DNA of 19,891 bases from Lachnospiraceae bacterium UBA1721 (GCA_002317155.1 DCIR01000068.1:53209-73099), one strand, 5' to 3'; positions 8,133 through 16,762 are shown, counted from the first letter of the stretch. Numbers and translations: made by a program. Notes: generated by a model from the sequence alone, not told the origin.

Positions 8133-9053
8133 ATGAGCAGACCGTTTGAAGAACTTGTAGCAAAGGTTAAGAATTTTGAGATGAAGAAGGTTTCTGTAGC
8201 AGTAGCACAGGACTCAGCAGTTATCGAAGCAGTACGTATGGCAAAGGATCGCGGAATTGCAACTGCAATTCTTGTAGGAGATGAGGATAAGATTAAGGCT
8301 GTTGCAGCTTCAAGCAATACCGATATTTCAGATTTCGAAATCGTTGACGTTAAGGATGATATCGAGGCTTCACTTACCGCTGTAAAGCTTGTTCGTGACG
8401 GTGTTGCTGATATGTATATGAAGGGTCTTCTTCAGACCAAGGATTTCCTTAAGAGCGTACTTAATAAGGAAGTTGGTCTTCGTACCGGAAGTGCTCTTTC
8501 ACACGTATGTGTATTTGATGTTAAGGGTTGGGATCATCTTATGTTCCTTACCGACGTAGCATTTATTCCTTATCCTACTCTTGAGGATAAGAAGGCTATG
8601 ATCGAGAACGTTCTCCCTGTAACCAGCGCTTGTGGTGTTGAGAATCCTAAGGTTGCTCCTCTTGCAGCAGTAGAAGTTGTTAACCCTAAGATGCCTTGCA
8701 CTGTAGAGGCTGCTGAGCTTACCAGAATGAACAAGGAAGGCGAGATTACCGGATGTATCGTTGACGGACCTCTTTCACTTGACCTCGCTATCGAGCCTGC
8801 AGCAGCTCTTCATAAGGGAGCTACCGACAGAGCAATCCAGGGTGATGCAGATGTTCTTCTTTTTCCCGATATCCATGCAGGTAACCTTGTATATAAGGCA
8901 ATGGTTCACACCGCTGATGTAATCAATGGAAATATGCTTACCGGAACCAAGGCTCCCGTAATTCTTACCTCTAGATCTGATTCTGCAGAGGTTAAGGTTA
9001 ACTCACTTGCACTCGGAGCACTTGTAGCTGAGTATCAGAAGAATAATCAGTAA
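8133..9053 (+). CDS. ptb: Phosphate butyryltransferase
   Basis: A 306-residue member of the phosphate acetyl/butyryltransferase family. It converts butyryl-CoA and phosphate to butyryl-phosphate and CoA in the cytoplasm, the first step of the kinase route to butyrate. The whole length fits the short family form (about 300 residues), with a VGDEDKI segment near residue 50 and the conserved C-terminal ADVLLFPDIHAGNLVYK region. Adjacency to a butyrate kinase gene favours Ptb over phosphate acetyltransferase. The ATG at 8133 was chosen because AAAGGGA lies seven bases upstream; an in-frame ATG at 8070 sits in the terminator hairpin and adds 21 residues unlike the family. Lysine is almost always AAG, pointing to high expression. 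buk follows after 34 bases. Substrate specificity is inferred from context. Confidence 0.93.
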   Translation: MSRPFEELVAKVKNFEMKKVSVAVAQDSAVIEAVRMAKDRGIATAILVGDEDKIKAVAASSNTDISDFEIVDVKDDIEASLTAVKLVRDGVADMYMKGLLQTKDFLKSVLNKEVGLRTGSALSHVCVFDVKGWDHLMFLTDVAFIPYPTLEDKKAMIENVLPVTSACGVENPKVAPLAAVEVVNPKMPCTVEAAELTRMNKEGEITGCIVDGPLSLDLAIEPAAALHKGATDRAIQGDADVLLFPDIHAGNLVYKAMVHTADVINGNMLTGTKAPVILTSRSDSAEVKVNSLALGALVAEYQKNNQ

Positions 9054-9087
9054 TTTATGATAAATATACATTCAAAGGAGATTAGAC

Positions 9088-10155
9088 ATGGCAATTAAGA
9101 GTTTAATTATCAATCCCGGATCTACCTCAACCAAGATTGGTGTATTTGAGGATGAGACCCTCCTTTTCGAAGAGACTCTTCGTCACTCAACCGAAGAGAT
9201 TTCTCAGTACGCTACTATTGTTGATCAGAAGGATTTCAGAAAGAAGATTATTACTGACCTTCTTGCTGAGAAGAATTTTGATATGAAGAGTCTTGGAATG
9301 GTAGTAGGCCGCGGCGGTATGCTTAAGCCCATTCCCGGTGGTACATATGCTGTAACAGATGACCTTCTTAATGACCTTAAGATTGGTAAGCAGGGACAGC
9401 ACGCATCTAACCTCGGTGGTATTCTCGCAAGAGAAATCGGTGACGAGCTTGGAGTACCTTCATTTATCGTTGACCCCGTTGTCGTAGATGAGCTTGAGCC
9501 TATTGCTCGTTATTCAGGTGTTCCTGAGCTTCCCAGAACTTCAGTATTCCATGCACTTAACCAGAAGGCAGTAGCAAAGCGCTATGCTAAGGAAATCGGC
9601 AAGGATTACGATAGCCTCAGACTTATCGTTGTACACATGGGTGGTGGTGTATCTGTAGGTGCACATATCAACGGTAAGGTTGTAGATGTATTCAACGCTT
9701 TGGATGGTGATGGTGCATTCTCTCCCGAGAGAGCAGGTGCAGTACCTTCAGGTGCACTTATTAAGATGTGCTTCTCAGGTCAGTACACTGAGAAGGAAGT
9801 ATACAAGAAGATTGTTGGTGGCGGCGGATTTAACGCATATCTTGGAACCAACGATATGAGAACTGTTACCAAGCGTGCTAACGAGGGTGAACAGGCTGCT
9901 ATCGATGCAAAGGCTGCATTTATCTATCAGGTATGCAAGGATATGGGATCTATGGCTTGCGTTCTTGAGGGTAAGGTTGACCAGATTATCGTTACCGGTG
10001 GTATTGCATACGGTCCCGAAGTAATCGAAGCAATGAAGAAGTATGTAGGCTGGATTGCTCCCTTCACTGTATATCCCGGAGAGGATGAACTTCTTGCTCT
10101 CGCACAGGGTGGCCTCAGAGTTCTTAACGGCGAGGAGAAGGCTAAGGAGTATTAA
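9088..10155 (+). CDS. buk: Butyrate kinase
   Basis: A 355-residue kinase of the acetate/butyrate kinase (ASKHA) fold. It transfers phosphate from butyryl-phosphate to ADP, giving butyrate and ATP, and so completes fermentation begun by the adjacent ptb product. Visible motifs are the N-terminal phosphate loop INPGSTSTKI (8-17), GRGGMLKPIPGG (about 74-85), the central VVHMGGGVSVGAH stretch (about 181-193) and the C-terminal IIVTGGIAYG segment (about 299-308). Length matches Buk (about 355) rather than acetate kinase (about 400). AAAGGAG lies six bases before the ATG. Codon use is as strongly biased as in ptb, and the two are probably co-transcribed. A branched-chain fatty acid kinase is the main alternative, as these differ little in sequence. 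Confidence 0.94.
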   Translation: MAIKSLIINPGSTSTKIGVFEDETLLFEETLRHSTEEISQYATIVDQKDFRKKIITDLLAEKNFDMKSLGMVVGRGGMLKPIPGGTYAVTDDLLNDLKIGKQGQHASNLGGILAREIGDELGVPSFIVDPVVVDELEPIARYSGVPELPRTSVFHALNQKAVAKRYAKEIGKDYDSLRLIVVHMGGGVSVGAHINGKVVDVFNALDGDGAFSPERAGAVPSGALIKMCFSGQYTEKEVYKKIVGGGGFNAYLGTNDMRTVTKRANEGEQAAIDAKAAFIYQVCKDMGSMACVLEGKVDQIIVTGGIAYGPEVIEAMKKYVGWIAPFTVYPGEDELLALAQGGLRVLNGEEKAKEY

Positions 10156-10239
10156 TTCATTAGCATAGGATAAGTTGTAAAAGAATATAAAGATAAATAA
10201 TCCTGAAAAAATAAAGATCATAAAATACATTAATAAAAG

Positions 10240-10277
10240 AACCATCCGATTTCGATAGGAACCGGATGGTTTGTTTT
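10240..10277. terminator. Convergent terminator between buk and the HD-GYP gene
   Basis: A 9-bp stem (AACCATCCG at 10240-10248 with 10263-10271) surrounds a 14-base loop and is followed by TGTTTTTT. The T-run ends right at the stop codon of the opposite-strand HD-GYP gene (10278-10280). An A-rich left flank gives a weaker T-rich tail on the minus strand, so it may serve both genes. Confidence 0.8.
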
Positions 10278-11438
10278 TTACAATAAAATCTCTATTCGAA
10301 GGTCTGAATGCTTTGAAAGATCGATATATTCGTAACCGCACTGAACAACCGGACGTGACAGTTTTTCTTTGTTAAGCATAATAATTTCGCCCTCACGACC
10401 GTCGCTTAATCTACAGCTGTTGCGCACATAAGTGTTACCTACATTTGAGAGGAAGGAGAGTATGTATTCAACATCATACTTGTCAAAGCCTTCATCTTCA
10501 AATATCTCGATAACTCGGAACGGACACAGAGGACCACGATAACAGCGGGCGGCAGTCATCGCATCATATACATCGGATATGGCAGTCAAACGTGCAAATC
10601 TGTCGATTGCGGTACCTTTGATTTTTAGTGGATATCCGGTGCCATCATAACGTTCATGATGCATGAGAGCAGAGTTCATAATGTGTACATCAACTCTGTC
10701 CTTAAGCAGCTGATAGCCGAATATAGGATGCTGCTGTATATGCTTATATTCTACATTGTCGAGTTTACCGGGCTTGGTTAATATGTCGTGTGATACCTGA
10801 AGCTTTCCGATGTCATGCAAGAGTCCGCAGGCCATAGCGAGTTCTTTGTCAGCCTCACTCCAATTAAGCCAACCTGCCGCAACATAGTTAAGAAGTGCAA
10901 CATTCATGCTGTGGGCAAAGGTCAGATCATCGTAATCACGCATATTGTGGAGCATATCAAGAGTATTACTGCTGCTTCCTGAAGAGGAGATGAGCTGAAG
11001 AGGCTCCTGTAAGAGAACCTTTGTATCAATCTCTACGTTCTTATCAATCATTTCGTTGAGCTTGAACTTGAAGCCGGAAGTAATCTGATCATAGTCTTCC
11101 TTGAATTTTTGGAAATCGGGAGAACTCTTGATGCGGTCCGCGTAGGTGGCATGCTTATTAAGCTGGTCAGCATTATTTTCAGATTGCGGTGGCTGAGTAG
11201 AAGCAGGGCTGTTGACTGTGGTTTCTGCAGAATTTCCTTTGGAAGCCTCTTCTGTAGCAGAAGCTTCGTTATCAACCTCTTTTATATATACTTCTAGGAC
11301 ACCGTTAAGCTCTATGCGTGAGATTAAAGTGTCTGTTAAAGCAGTTCCGCTCGACAAAATAACCTGACGGTCGTAGTTCAACACGTCTTCGTCAAGAATC
11401 ATTCCCGGATATAAATCAAATGTTGAAATCTTTTTCAT
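10278..11438 (-). CDS. HD-GYP domain cyclic-di-GMP phosphodiesterase
   Basis: A 386-residue cytoplasmic protein expected to hydrolyse the second messenger cyclic di-GMP. The N-terminal 55 residues (from KKISTFDLYPGM) are the small domain often found before HD-GYP domains. A low-complexity S/T/N/E-rich linker (about 58-100) and a helical segment follow. The catalytic domain is complete: H176, the HD pair H208-D209 in LLHDIGK, and HHERYDGTGYP (260-270) with the GYP signature, all expected metal or substrate ligands. The start at 11438 was chosen because GAGGG lies five bases upstream; that sequence falls inside an alternative start at 11450 that lacks its own site. No receiver or membrane domain is present, so the input signal is unknown. 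It is divergent from secA and convergent with buk. Confidence 0.93.
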   Translation of the reverse strand: MKKISTFDLYPGMILDEDVLNYDRQVILSSGTALTDTLISRIELNGVLEVYIKEVDNEASATEEASKGNSAETTVNSPASTQPPQSENNADQLNKHATYADRIKSSPDFQKFKEDYDQITSGFKFKLNEMIDKNVEIDTKVLLQEPLQLISSSGSSSNTLDMLHNMRDYDDLTFAHSMNVALLNYVAAGWLNWSEADKELAMACGLLHDIGKLQVSHDILTKPGKLDNVEYKHIQQHPIFGYQLLKDRVDVHIMNSALMHHERYDGTGYPLKIKGTAIDRFARLTAISDVYDAMTAARCYRGPLCPFRVIEIFEDEGFDKYDVEYILSFLSNVGNTYVRNSCRLSDGREGEIIMLNKEKLSRPVVQCGYEYIDLSKHSDLRIEILL

Positions 11439-11443
11439 AGATA

Positions 11444-11448
11444 CCCTC
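11444..11448 (-). promoter_or_regulatory. Ribosome binding site that decides the HD-GYP start
   Basis: On the minus strand GAGGG sits five bases before the ATG at 11438. It overlaps the upstream in-frame ATG at 11450, which makes that one an unlikely start. Confidence 0.7.
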
Positions 11449-11563
11449 ATTGATGGTTATATGTTCTAACTATTTTAACATATATTGCGAAATATTGCCC
11501 AAATCTAACAAGAATAGTACCTTGAAAAAGTCACAAAAAAATTACTAAAATTCAGCAAAAAAA

Positions 11564-11586
11564 ACATTTTTTGGCGTAAAAAATGT
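11564..11586. repeat. Inverted repeat upstream of the secA promoter
   Basis: ACATTTTTT (11564-11572) and its exact complement (11578-11586) flank GGCGT, ending four bases before the secA -35 box. It could be a regulator site or part of an A/T-rich upstream promoter element. No known operator was recognised. Confidence 0.45.
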
Positions 11587-11590
11587 AACA

Positions 11591-11619
11591 TTGAAACAAT
11601 GCATTAAATCTGATAGAAT
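11591..11619 (+). promoter_or_regulatory. Sigma-A promoter of secA-prfB
   Basis: TTGAAA (11591-11596) and TAGAAT (11614-11619) are separated by 17 bases, each matching consensus at four or five of six positions. A/T tracts lie just upstream. Transcription would begin near 11626, giving a leader of about 75 bases. Confidence 0.75.
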
Positions 11620-11633
11620 ATATCCGTATATGG

Positions 11634-11682
11634 TCTGATGGGATACGTGTAAGAAGAGTACATTTTATTGTCATCCATCAGA
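11634..11682 (+). promoter_or_regulatory. Stem-loop in the secA leader
   Basis: TCTGATGG (11634-11641) can pair perfectly with CCATCAGA (11675-11682), closing a 33-base loop just before the secA ribosome binding site (AAGGGA, 11688-11693). The direct repeat GTAAGAAG occurs at 11648-11655 and 11683-11690. The position suggests an effect on translation, but no known leader element was recognised. Confidence 0.35.
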
Positions 11683-11700
11683 GTAAGAAGGGATACAAAA

Positions 11701-14271
11701 ATGAAGTTAATTGATAAGATTTTCGGAACACACAGCGAGCGCGAGCTTAAGAGAATTTATCCGATCGCTGATAAGATTGAGGCACTTCAGCCTGAAATGC
11801 AGGCCAAGAGTGACGATGAGCTTAAGGCTATGACTCCTTACTTTAGAAAGCGTCTTGAAGAGGGTGCGACTCTGGATGACATTCTTCCCGAGGCATTCGC
11901 TACAGTAAGAGAAGCAGCTAAGCGTGTTCTTGGAATGGAACATTATAGAGTACAGCTTATTGGTGGTATTATTCTTCATCAGGGACGTATTCCCGAGATG
12001 AGAACAGGTGAAGGTAAGACACTTGTATCTACCTGCCCTGCATATCTTAATGCTCTTGAGGGAAAAGGCGTACATATCGTAACCGTTAACGACTATCTTG
12101 CTAAGCGTGATGCTGAGTGGATGGGACAGGTTCACGAGTTCCTTGGCCTTAAGGTCGGAGTAGTACTTAATGCAATGACTTCTGAAGAAAGACAGGAGCA
12201 GTACGGATGTGACATTACATACGTAACCAATAACGAACTTGGATTTGATTATCTTCGCGATAACATGGTTGTTTATAAAAAGCAGCTTGTACTTCGTGAT
12301 CTTCACTACTGCATTATCGATGAGGTTGACTCAGTTCTTATCGATGAAGCACGTACACCACTTATTATTTCCGGTCAGAGCGGCAAGTCTACAGCACTCT
12401 ATGAGATGTGCGATATTTTGGCAAAGCAGCTCAAGCGTGGTGATGACATCAAGGAACTTTCCAAGATGGATGCCATTATGAATATGGTTCAGGAAGAGAA
12501 CGGAGACTTCGTTGTCAACGAGAAGGATAAGATTGTTAACCTTACTGCACAGGGTATGCACAAGGTAGAACAGTTCTTCCATATTGAGAACCTCGCTGAT
12601 CCCGAAAATACCGAGATTCAGCACAATATAATTCTTGCATTGCGTGCTCATAATCTTATGTTCCGTGATCAGGATTATGTAGTTAAGGATGATGAAGTAT
12701 TTATCGTAGATGAGTTCACCGGTCGTATTATGCCCGGTAGAAGATATTCTGATGGTCTTCATCAGGCTATCGAAGCAAAAGAGCATGTTAAGGTTAAGAG
12801 AGAGAGTAAGACTCTTGCGACTATCACCTTCCAGAACTTCTTCAACCTGTTTGATAAGAAGTGTGGTATGACAGGTACCGCTCTTACCGAGGAAAATGAG
12901 TTCCGTGATATTTATGGTATGGACGTTATTGTTGTTCCTACCAATAAGCCTGTACAGAGAATTGACCGTCAGGATGCGGTATACAAGACTCGTAAGGAGA
13001 AGCTCAATGCAATTGTAAATGCTGTTGAGGAAGCGCATGCAACCGGACAGCCTGTACTCGTAGGTACTATTAACATTGACTCGAGTGAGGAACTTAGCAG
13101 AATGCTTACCAAGAGAGGCATTCAGCATAATGTCCTCAATGCGAAGTTCCATGAGCGTGAAGCTGAGATCGTATCAGAGGCCGGAAAACATGGTGCAGTT
13201 ACTATTGCAACCAACATGGCTGGACGTGGTACAGATATTAAGCTTGATGATGAAGCTAAGGCTGCAGGCGGACTTAAGATTATTGGTACGGAGCGTCATG
13301 AATCAAGACGTATTGATAACCAGCTTCGCGGACGTTCAGGACGTCAGGGTGATCCCGGTGAATCAAGATTTTATATCTCACTTGAGGATGAACTTATGAG
13401 ACTCTTCGGTTCAGAGAGACTTATCGCTGCATTCAATGCACTCGGTATTCCCGAAGGACAGGAGATTGAGCATAAGGCACTTACCAACGCTATTGAAAAT
13501 GCGCAGAAAAAGATCGAGAGTAACAACTTCGGAATTCGTAAGAATTTGCTTGAGTATGACCGTGTAATGAGTGAGCAGCGTGAGATTATATACGAGGAGC
13601 GTAGTAAGGTTCTCAACGGCGAAAGCATGCGCGATTATGTATATAAGATGATCACTGATATGGTTGAGAGCAGTGTTGATACAGCTATAGGTGATGATAC
13701 TGCGTTCGAAGAGTGGAATTTTGCAGAACTCAATGAATTACTTTTGCCGATTATTCCTCTCGAGACTATTATTCCTGACAGAATCGAATCTCGTAAGAAG
13801 GCAGGACTTAAGCAGCAGCTTAAGGAGGAGGCAGTGCGTCTGTATGAGGCTAAGGAAGCTGAGTATGCAGAGCCTGAGCAGATTCGTGAGATTGAGCGTG
13901 TAGTTTTGCTTAAGTCAATCGACAGAAAGTGGATGGATCATATCGATGATATGGATCAGCTTCGTCAGAGTGCCGGTCTTCAGGCATATGGTCAGAGAGA
14001 TCCTCTCGTAGAGTATAAGATGAACGGTTATGCAATGTTTGACGATATGACTCAGAACATTCGTGAAGAGACCGTTAGAATGCTTATGCATATCAAGATT
14101 GAGCAGAAGGTTGAGCGTGAGCAGGTAGCTAAGGTTACCGGAACCAATAAGGATGATACTGCAGTAAAAGGACCTAAGGTTCGTGCAAATGCTAAGGTAT
14201 ATCCCAATGATCCCTGCCCTTGTGGATCTGGCAAAAAGTATAAGCAGTGCTGTGGACTTAAGAAGGTTTAA
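11701..14271 (+). CDS. secA: Protein translocase ATPase SecA
   Basis: The 856-residue motor of the Sec pathway, which binds SecYEG and drives unfolded preproteins across the membrane with ATP. All expected parts are present: Walker A TGEGKT (K106), the DEVD box (D207-D210) and IDEARTPLIISG stretch, the VDEFTGR and MTGTA segments, the second helicase half with ATNMAGRGTDIKL and the arginine-rich QLRGRSGRQGDPG, the helical scaffold, and a C-terminal zinc site CPCGSGKKYKQCCG (C839, C841, C850, C851). The last ligand is Cys where many SecAs have His. Length is normal for SecA1. The start at 11701 follows AAGGGA at seven bases and begins with the usual MKLIDKIFG; an ATG at 11668 would add 11 unrelated residues. 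prfB follows after six bases, so they form one operon. Confidence 0.98.
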   Translation: MKLIDKIFGTHSERELKRIYPIADKIEALQPEMQAKSDDELKAMTPYFRKRLEEGATLDDILPEAFATVREAAKRVLGMEHYRVQLIGGIILHQGRIPEMRTGEGKTLVSTCPAYLNALEGKGVHIVTVNDYLAKRDAEWMGQVHEFLGLKVGVVLNAMTSEERQEQYGCDITYVTNNELGFDYLRDNMVVYKKQLVLRDLHYCIIDEVDSVLIDEARTPLIISGQSGKSTALYEMCDILAKQLKRGDDIKELSKMDAIMNMVQEENGDFVVNEKDKIVNLTAQGMHKVEQFFHIENLADPENTEIQHNIILALRAHNLMFRDQDYVVKDDEVFIVDEFTGRIMPGRRYSDGLHQAIEAKEHVKVKRESKTLATITFQNFFNLFDKKCGMTGTALTEENEFRDIYGMDVIVVPTNKPVQRIDRQDAVYKTRKEKLNAIVNAVEEAHATGQPVLVGTINIDSSEELSRMLTKRGIQHNVLNAKFHEREAEIVSEAGKHGAVTIATNMAGRGTDIKLDDEAKAAGGLKIIGTERHESRRIDNQLRGRSGRQGDPGESRFYISLEDELMRLFGSERLIAAFNALGIPEGQEIEHKALTNAIENAQKKIESNNFGIRKNLLEYDRVMSEQREIIYEERSKVLNGESMRDYVYKMITDMVESSVDTAIGDDTAFEEWNFAELNELLLPIIPLETIIPDRIESRKKAGLKQQLKEEAVRLYEAKEAEYAEPEQIREIERVVLLKSIDRKWMDHIDDMDQLRQSAGLQAYGQRDPLVEYKMNGYAMFDDMTQNIREETVRMLMHIKIEQKVEREQVAKVTGTNKDDTAVKGPKVRANAKVYPNDPCPCGSGKKYKQCCGLKKV

Positions 14272-14277
14272 TAAGGC

Positions 14278-15420
14278 ATGATAGTAGCATTAGATCAGAT
14301 GAAACTTGAGATTCAGGGATATGAGGAAACCATGCATGAAGTGGAAGCTTCCCTGGATATCGTTAATAAAGAAAAAAGAATAGAAGAGCTCGAGCGTGAG
14401 ATGGAGGCTCCTGATTTCTGGAATGATCCGGACAGAGCCAACAACAAAATGAAAGAGCTCAAGAACATGAAGGATACAATTGGGCTTAGCCGCAAGCTGA
14501 AGACCCAGTATGATGATATCCTTACACTTATCGAGCTCGGAGACGAGAGCGATGATGAGTCTATGGTGGAAGAGGTAAGAGGTGAGCTTGATGAGTTCAT
14601 TGAGGAACTTGAAGAGCTTCGCATCAATACTCTTTTGTCTGACGAATATGACAAGTGTAATGCGATACTCGAGCTTAATGCGGGCGCAGGTGGTACAGAG
14701 AGCTGTGACTGGTGCAGTATGCTTTACAGAATGTATACCAGATGGGCAGAGCGCCATGGGTTTACTGTGGATGTGCTTGATATGCTTGATGGTGATGAAG
14801 CGGGAATTAAGTCTGTCACCTTCCAGATTAACGGAGTTAATGCTTTCGGGTATATGAAATCAGAAAAGGGTGTACACAGACTTGTTCGTATCTCACCTTT
14901 CAATGCGCAGGCTAAGAGACAGACATCATTTGTATCTCTTGATGTAATGCCTGATATAGAGGCTGACCTTGATGTTGATATTGAAGAGAAGGATCTTCGT
15001 ATCGATACCTACCGAAGCTCAGGTGCAGGTGGTCAGCATATTAACAAGACTTCATCAGCTATCCGTATTACGCATATTCCTACAGGAACAGTTGTAACCT
15101 GTCAGAATGAGCGAAGCCAGTTCCAGAATAAGGATAAGGCTATGCAGATGCTGAAAGCTAAGTTGCTTATTTTGAAGCAGGAAGCTAATGCAGAGAAACT
15201 CTCAGATATTCGTGGAGAAGTAAGAGATATCGCGTGGGGTAACCAGATTCGTTCGTATGTACTTCAGCCATATACTATGGTTAAGGACAGAAGAACAGCG
15301 GTTGAAACCAGCGACGCAGGTGGAGTTCTTGATGGAAAAATCGATCCGTTTATCACCGGATACCTTAAGTGGAAGAGTATGGGTGGTGTAATGGCTGACG
15401 GCGATGACGAGGAACTGTAA
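14278..15420 (+). CDS. prfB: Peptide chain release factor 2
   Basis: A 380-residue class I release factor that recognises UGA and UAA stop codons and triggers release of the finished protein on the ribosome. SPF (206-208) is the stop-reading tripeptide specific to RF2 (RF1 has PxT), and GGQ (251-253) is the catalytic loop in RSSGAGGQHINKTSSA. Both positions match E. coli RF2 within one residue. The N-terminus (MIVALDQMKLEI...) fits family starts, so 14278 is right although its ribosome binding site (AGAAGG, 14261-14266) is 11 bases away inside secA. Most bacterial prfB genes need a +1 frameshift at an in-frame UGA near codon 26; here the site reads CTG GAT (14353-14358) and the frame is continuous. 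It ends in TAA. Second gene of the secA operon. Confidence 0.97.
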   Translation: MIVALDQMKLEIQGYEETMHEVEASLDIVNKEKRIEELEREMEAPDFWNDPDRANNKMKELKNMKDTIGLSRKLKTQYDDILTLIELGDESDDESMVEEVRGELDEFIEELEELRINTLLSDEYDKCNAILELNAGAGGTESCDWCSMLYRMYTRWAERHGFTVDVLDMLDGDEAGIKSVTFQINGVNAFGYMKSEKGVHRLVRISPFNAQAKRQTSFVSLDVMPDIEADLDVDIEEKDLRIDTYRSSGAGGQHINKTSSAIRITHIPTGTVVTCQNERSQFQNKDKAMQMLKAKLLILKQEANAEKLSDIRGEVRDIAWGNQIRSYVLQPYTMVKDRRTAVETSDAGGVLDGKIDPFITGYLKWKSMGGVMADGDDEEL

Positions 15421-15481
15421 TTATTTTGTTTCAAAATCTTAGATAAAGCACAATAGATATGTGTGTAATTGTGCGAATGAT

Positions 15482-15521
15482 AAAAGCTTAGGCAAGTTGA
15501 AAAACAATTGCCTAAGCTTTT
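15482..15521. terminator. Strong terminator after prfB, possibly bidirectional
   Basis: A perfect 14-bp stem (15482-15495 with 15508-15521) has a short A-rich loop and ends in a T-run on the plus strand. The left flank TAAAA gives a short T-tail on the minus strand, so it may also end the tocopherol-cyclase-like gene, whose stop lies 19 bases away. Two smaller hairpins (15423-15437 and 15448-15474) precede it. Confidence 0.9.
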
Positions 15522-15539
15522 TTGTGTAATAGGAAATTA

Positions 15540-16667
15540 TTAGTATTCGCTCCATTCACAGCCTACGCGAGTAACACTTAGTGTATCAATCGGTATTAGT
15601 CTGTCGGCCTGTTTCGAATAGAGTCTGATGGTTCCTTCACCATTTCCACCGTTCCAAAGCTTTTCACAGCCCATATGCCCGAGCGGATCTTCGTATTTGA
15701 TAAACAGCATGTCACTCTTGCGGCATCTTATATCGATTTTAATAAGTGAATCGATGTTTTCCTGCCATACCTTCCAGCGTATGAACTCACCTTTGGTAGA
15801 TACCTTGAATTTAGTGCGTGGACAGGTCCAGGGCTTGGAGAAATTGTATTCATATTCCTGGCCTTCGTAGTAGAGAGCACCAAGCAGTTTGCGACCTAAG
15901 TCTATGCCAAATGCCTTGGGGCGTCCTCCACCGATATCGAACGCACTGTTTTCCAGTTTCCTTCCCAATTTCTCACTGTATAGTGAACATGAAGATAACC
16001 AAAGCCATGGATTGGTAAAGCCTTTTCCCCAGTTTTTATCCGAATAGCCATAGCAGCTTTTCGGGTCGATTACATATAGCTTGCCATCCATACGAATCTC
16101 ACCGTCGTAGATGGTTTTCATTCCTTCGGCGTGCCAATACATTTCAAAGGCCTCTAGTTTTTGAAAAATATGACTGGCGCCATAACCTACATTAAAACTG
16201 ATTTTCTTGGATACTCTGATGTCCCAATACATGTTGCCGGCGTCTGACATATATTCAGGGTGTGCACTAGCGGCATCTTCGCTGACATTGACATGTCCCA
16301 TGAGTCTGTCATCAGATACATAGCATGAACCGGCCTGTATTCTGAAAGGCGCAGAGTCATGTCTGTCTACCTGATTCCAACCGAAGAATCTGTGAATCTG
16401 TTTGTGGTCAGGTCCCCAACAGCCGGCTTTAACCATCATATATGAAGGTCTGATGCCGTTCTTTTTGTTGGCGGGTAGTTGGCCATATACAGGATAGTCC
16501 TGGCCTAAATCCGGATTGCAGAGGAAATATTCAATAAAGAACTGTTTTTCCTTGCCTGTCTTGACTTCATGAGCAGTAAATGAGTGCCACCACCAGTCGT
16601 ATCCTTTTTGAGAGAAGCCACCGGAAAGCATCATGGCATCTCTGGAAATATCACTTATATTAAACAT
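15540..16667 (-). CDS. Tocopherol-cyclase-like protein
   Basis: A 375-residue protein resembling the tocopherol cyclase family (plant VTE1, cyanobacterial SlrA-type proteins): a lipocalin-like beta-sandwich rich in Trp, Tyr and Gly. Recognisable features are the GYDWWWHSF-type N-terminus, WYWDIRV-like MYWDIRVSKKISFNVGYG, HAEGMKTIYDGEI, and the NWGKGFTNPWLWL block typical of the family's second half. No signal peptide or membrane helix is visible, so it is probably cytoplasmic. AGAGAGG lies seven bases before the start. In photosynthetic organisms the enzyme closes the chromanol ring of vitamin E; no tocopherol gene is seen nearby and an anaerobe is not expected to make it, so the substrate here is unknown. 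The gene stands alone and divergent from the DUF4190 operon. Family call is likely, function not. Confidence 0.75.
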   Translation of the reverse strand: MFNISDISRDAMMLSGGFSQKGYDWWWHSFTAHEVKTGKEKQFFIEYFLCNPDLGQDYPVYGQLPANKKNGIRPSYMMVKAGCWGPDHKQIHRFFGWNQVDRHDSAPFRIQAGSCYVSDDRLMGHVNVSEDAASAHPEYMSDAGNMYWDIRVSKKISFNVGYGASHIFQKLEAFEMYWHAEGMKTIYDGEIRMDGKLYVIDPKSCYGYSDKNWGKGFTNPWLWLSSCSLYSEKLGRKLENSAFDIGGGRPKAFGIDLGRKLLGALYYEGQEYEYNFSKPWTCPRTKFKVSTKGEFIRWKVWQENIDSLIKIDIRCRKSDMLFIKYEDPLGHMGCEKLWNGGNGEGTIRLYSKQADRLIPIDTLSVTRVGCEWSEY

Positions 16668-16762
16668 TTTTAGCCTCTCTGATTGAGATATGATTTATAT
16701 TTATAGTTCTATCACATTTTATCTTTTTTTCATACTTTATGGTGATTAAATTGATTGCTATT

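Noticed and set aside
9775..10341. A 188-codon minus-strand frame across the end of buk
   Set aside because: It runs through buk, the convergent terminator and the end of the HD-GYP gene, and has no recognisable domain.
11668..11700. Longer N-terminus for secA
   Set aside because: SecA proteins begin near MKLIDKIFG, and AAGGGA supports the ATG at 11701.
12331..13152. A 273-codon open frame on the minus strand opposite secA
   Set aside because: It lies wholly inside secA, has no recognisable domain, and its composition follows from the biased codons of secA on the other strand.
14340..14360. Programmed frameshift in prfB
   Set aside because: There is no in-frame UGA and the frame is open from the start codon; the site reads CTG GAT.
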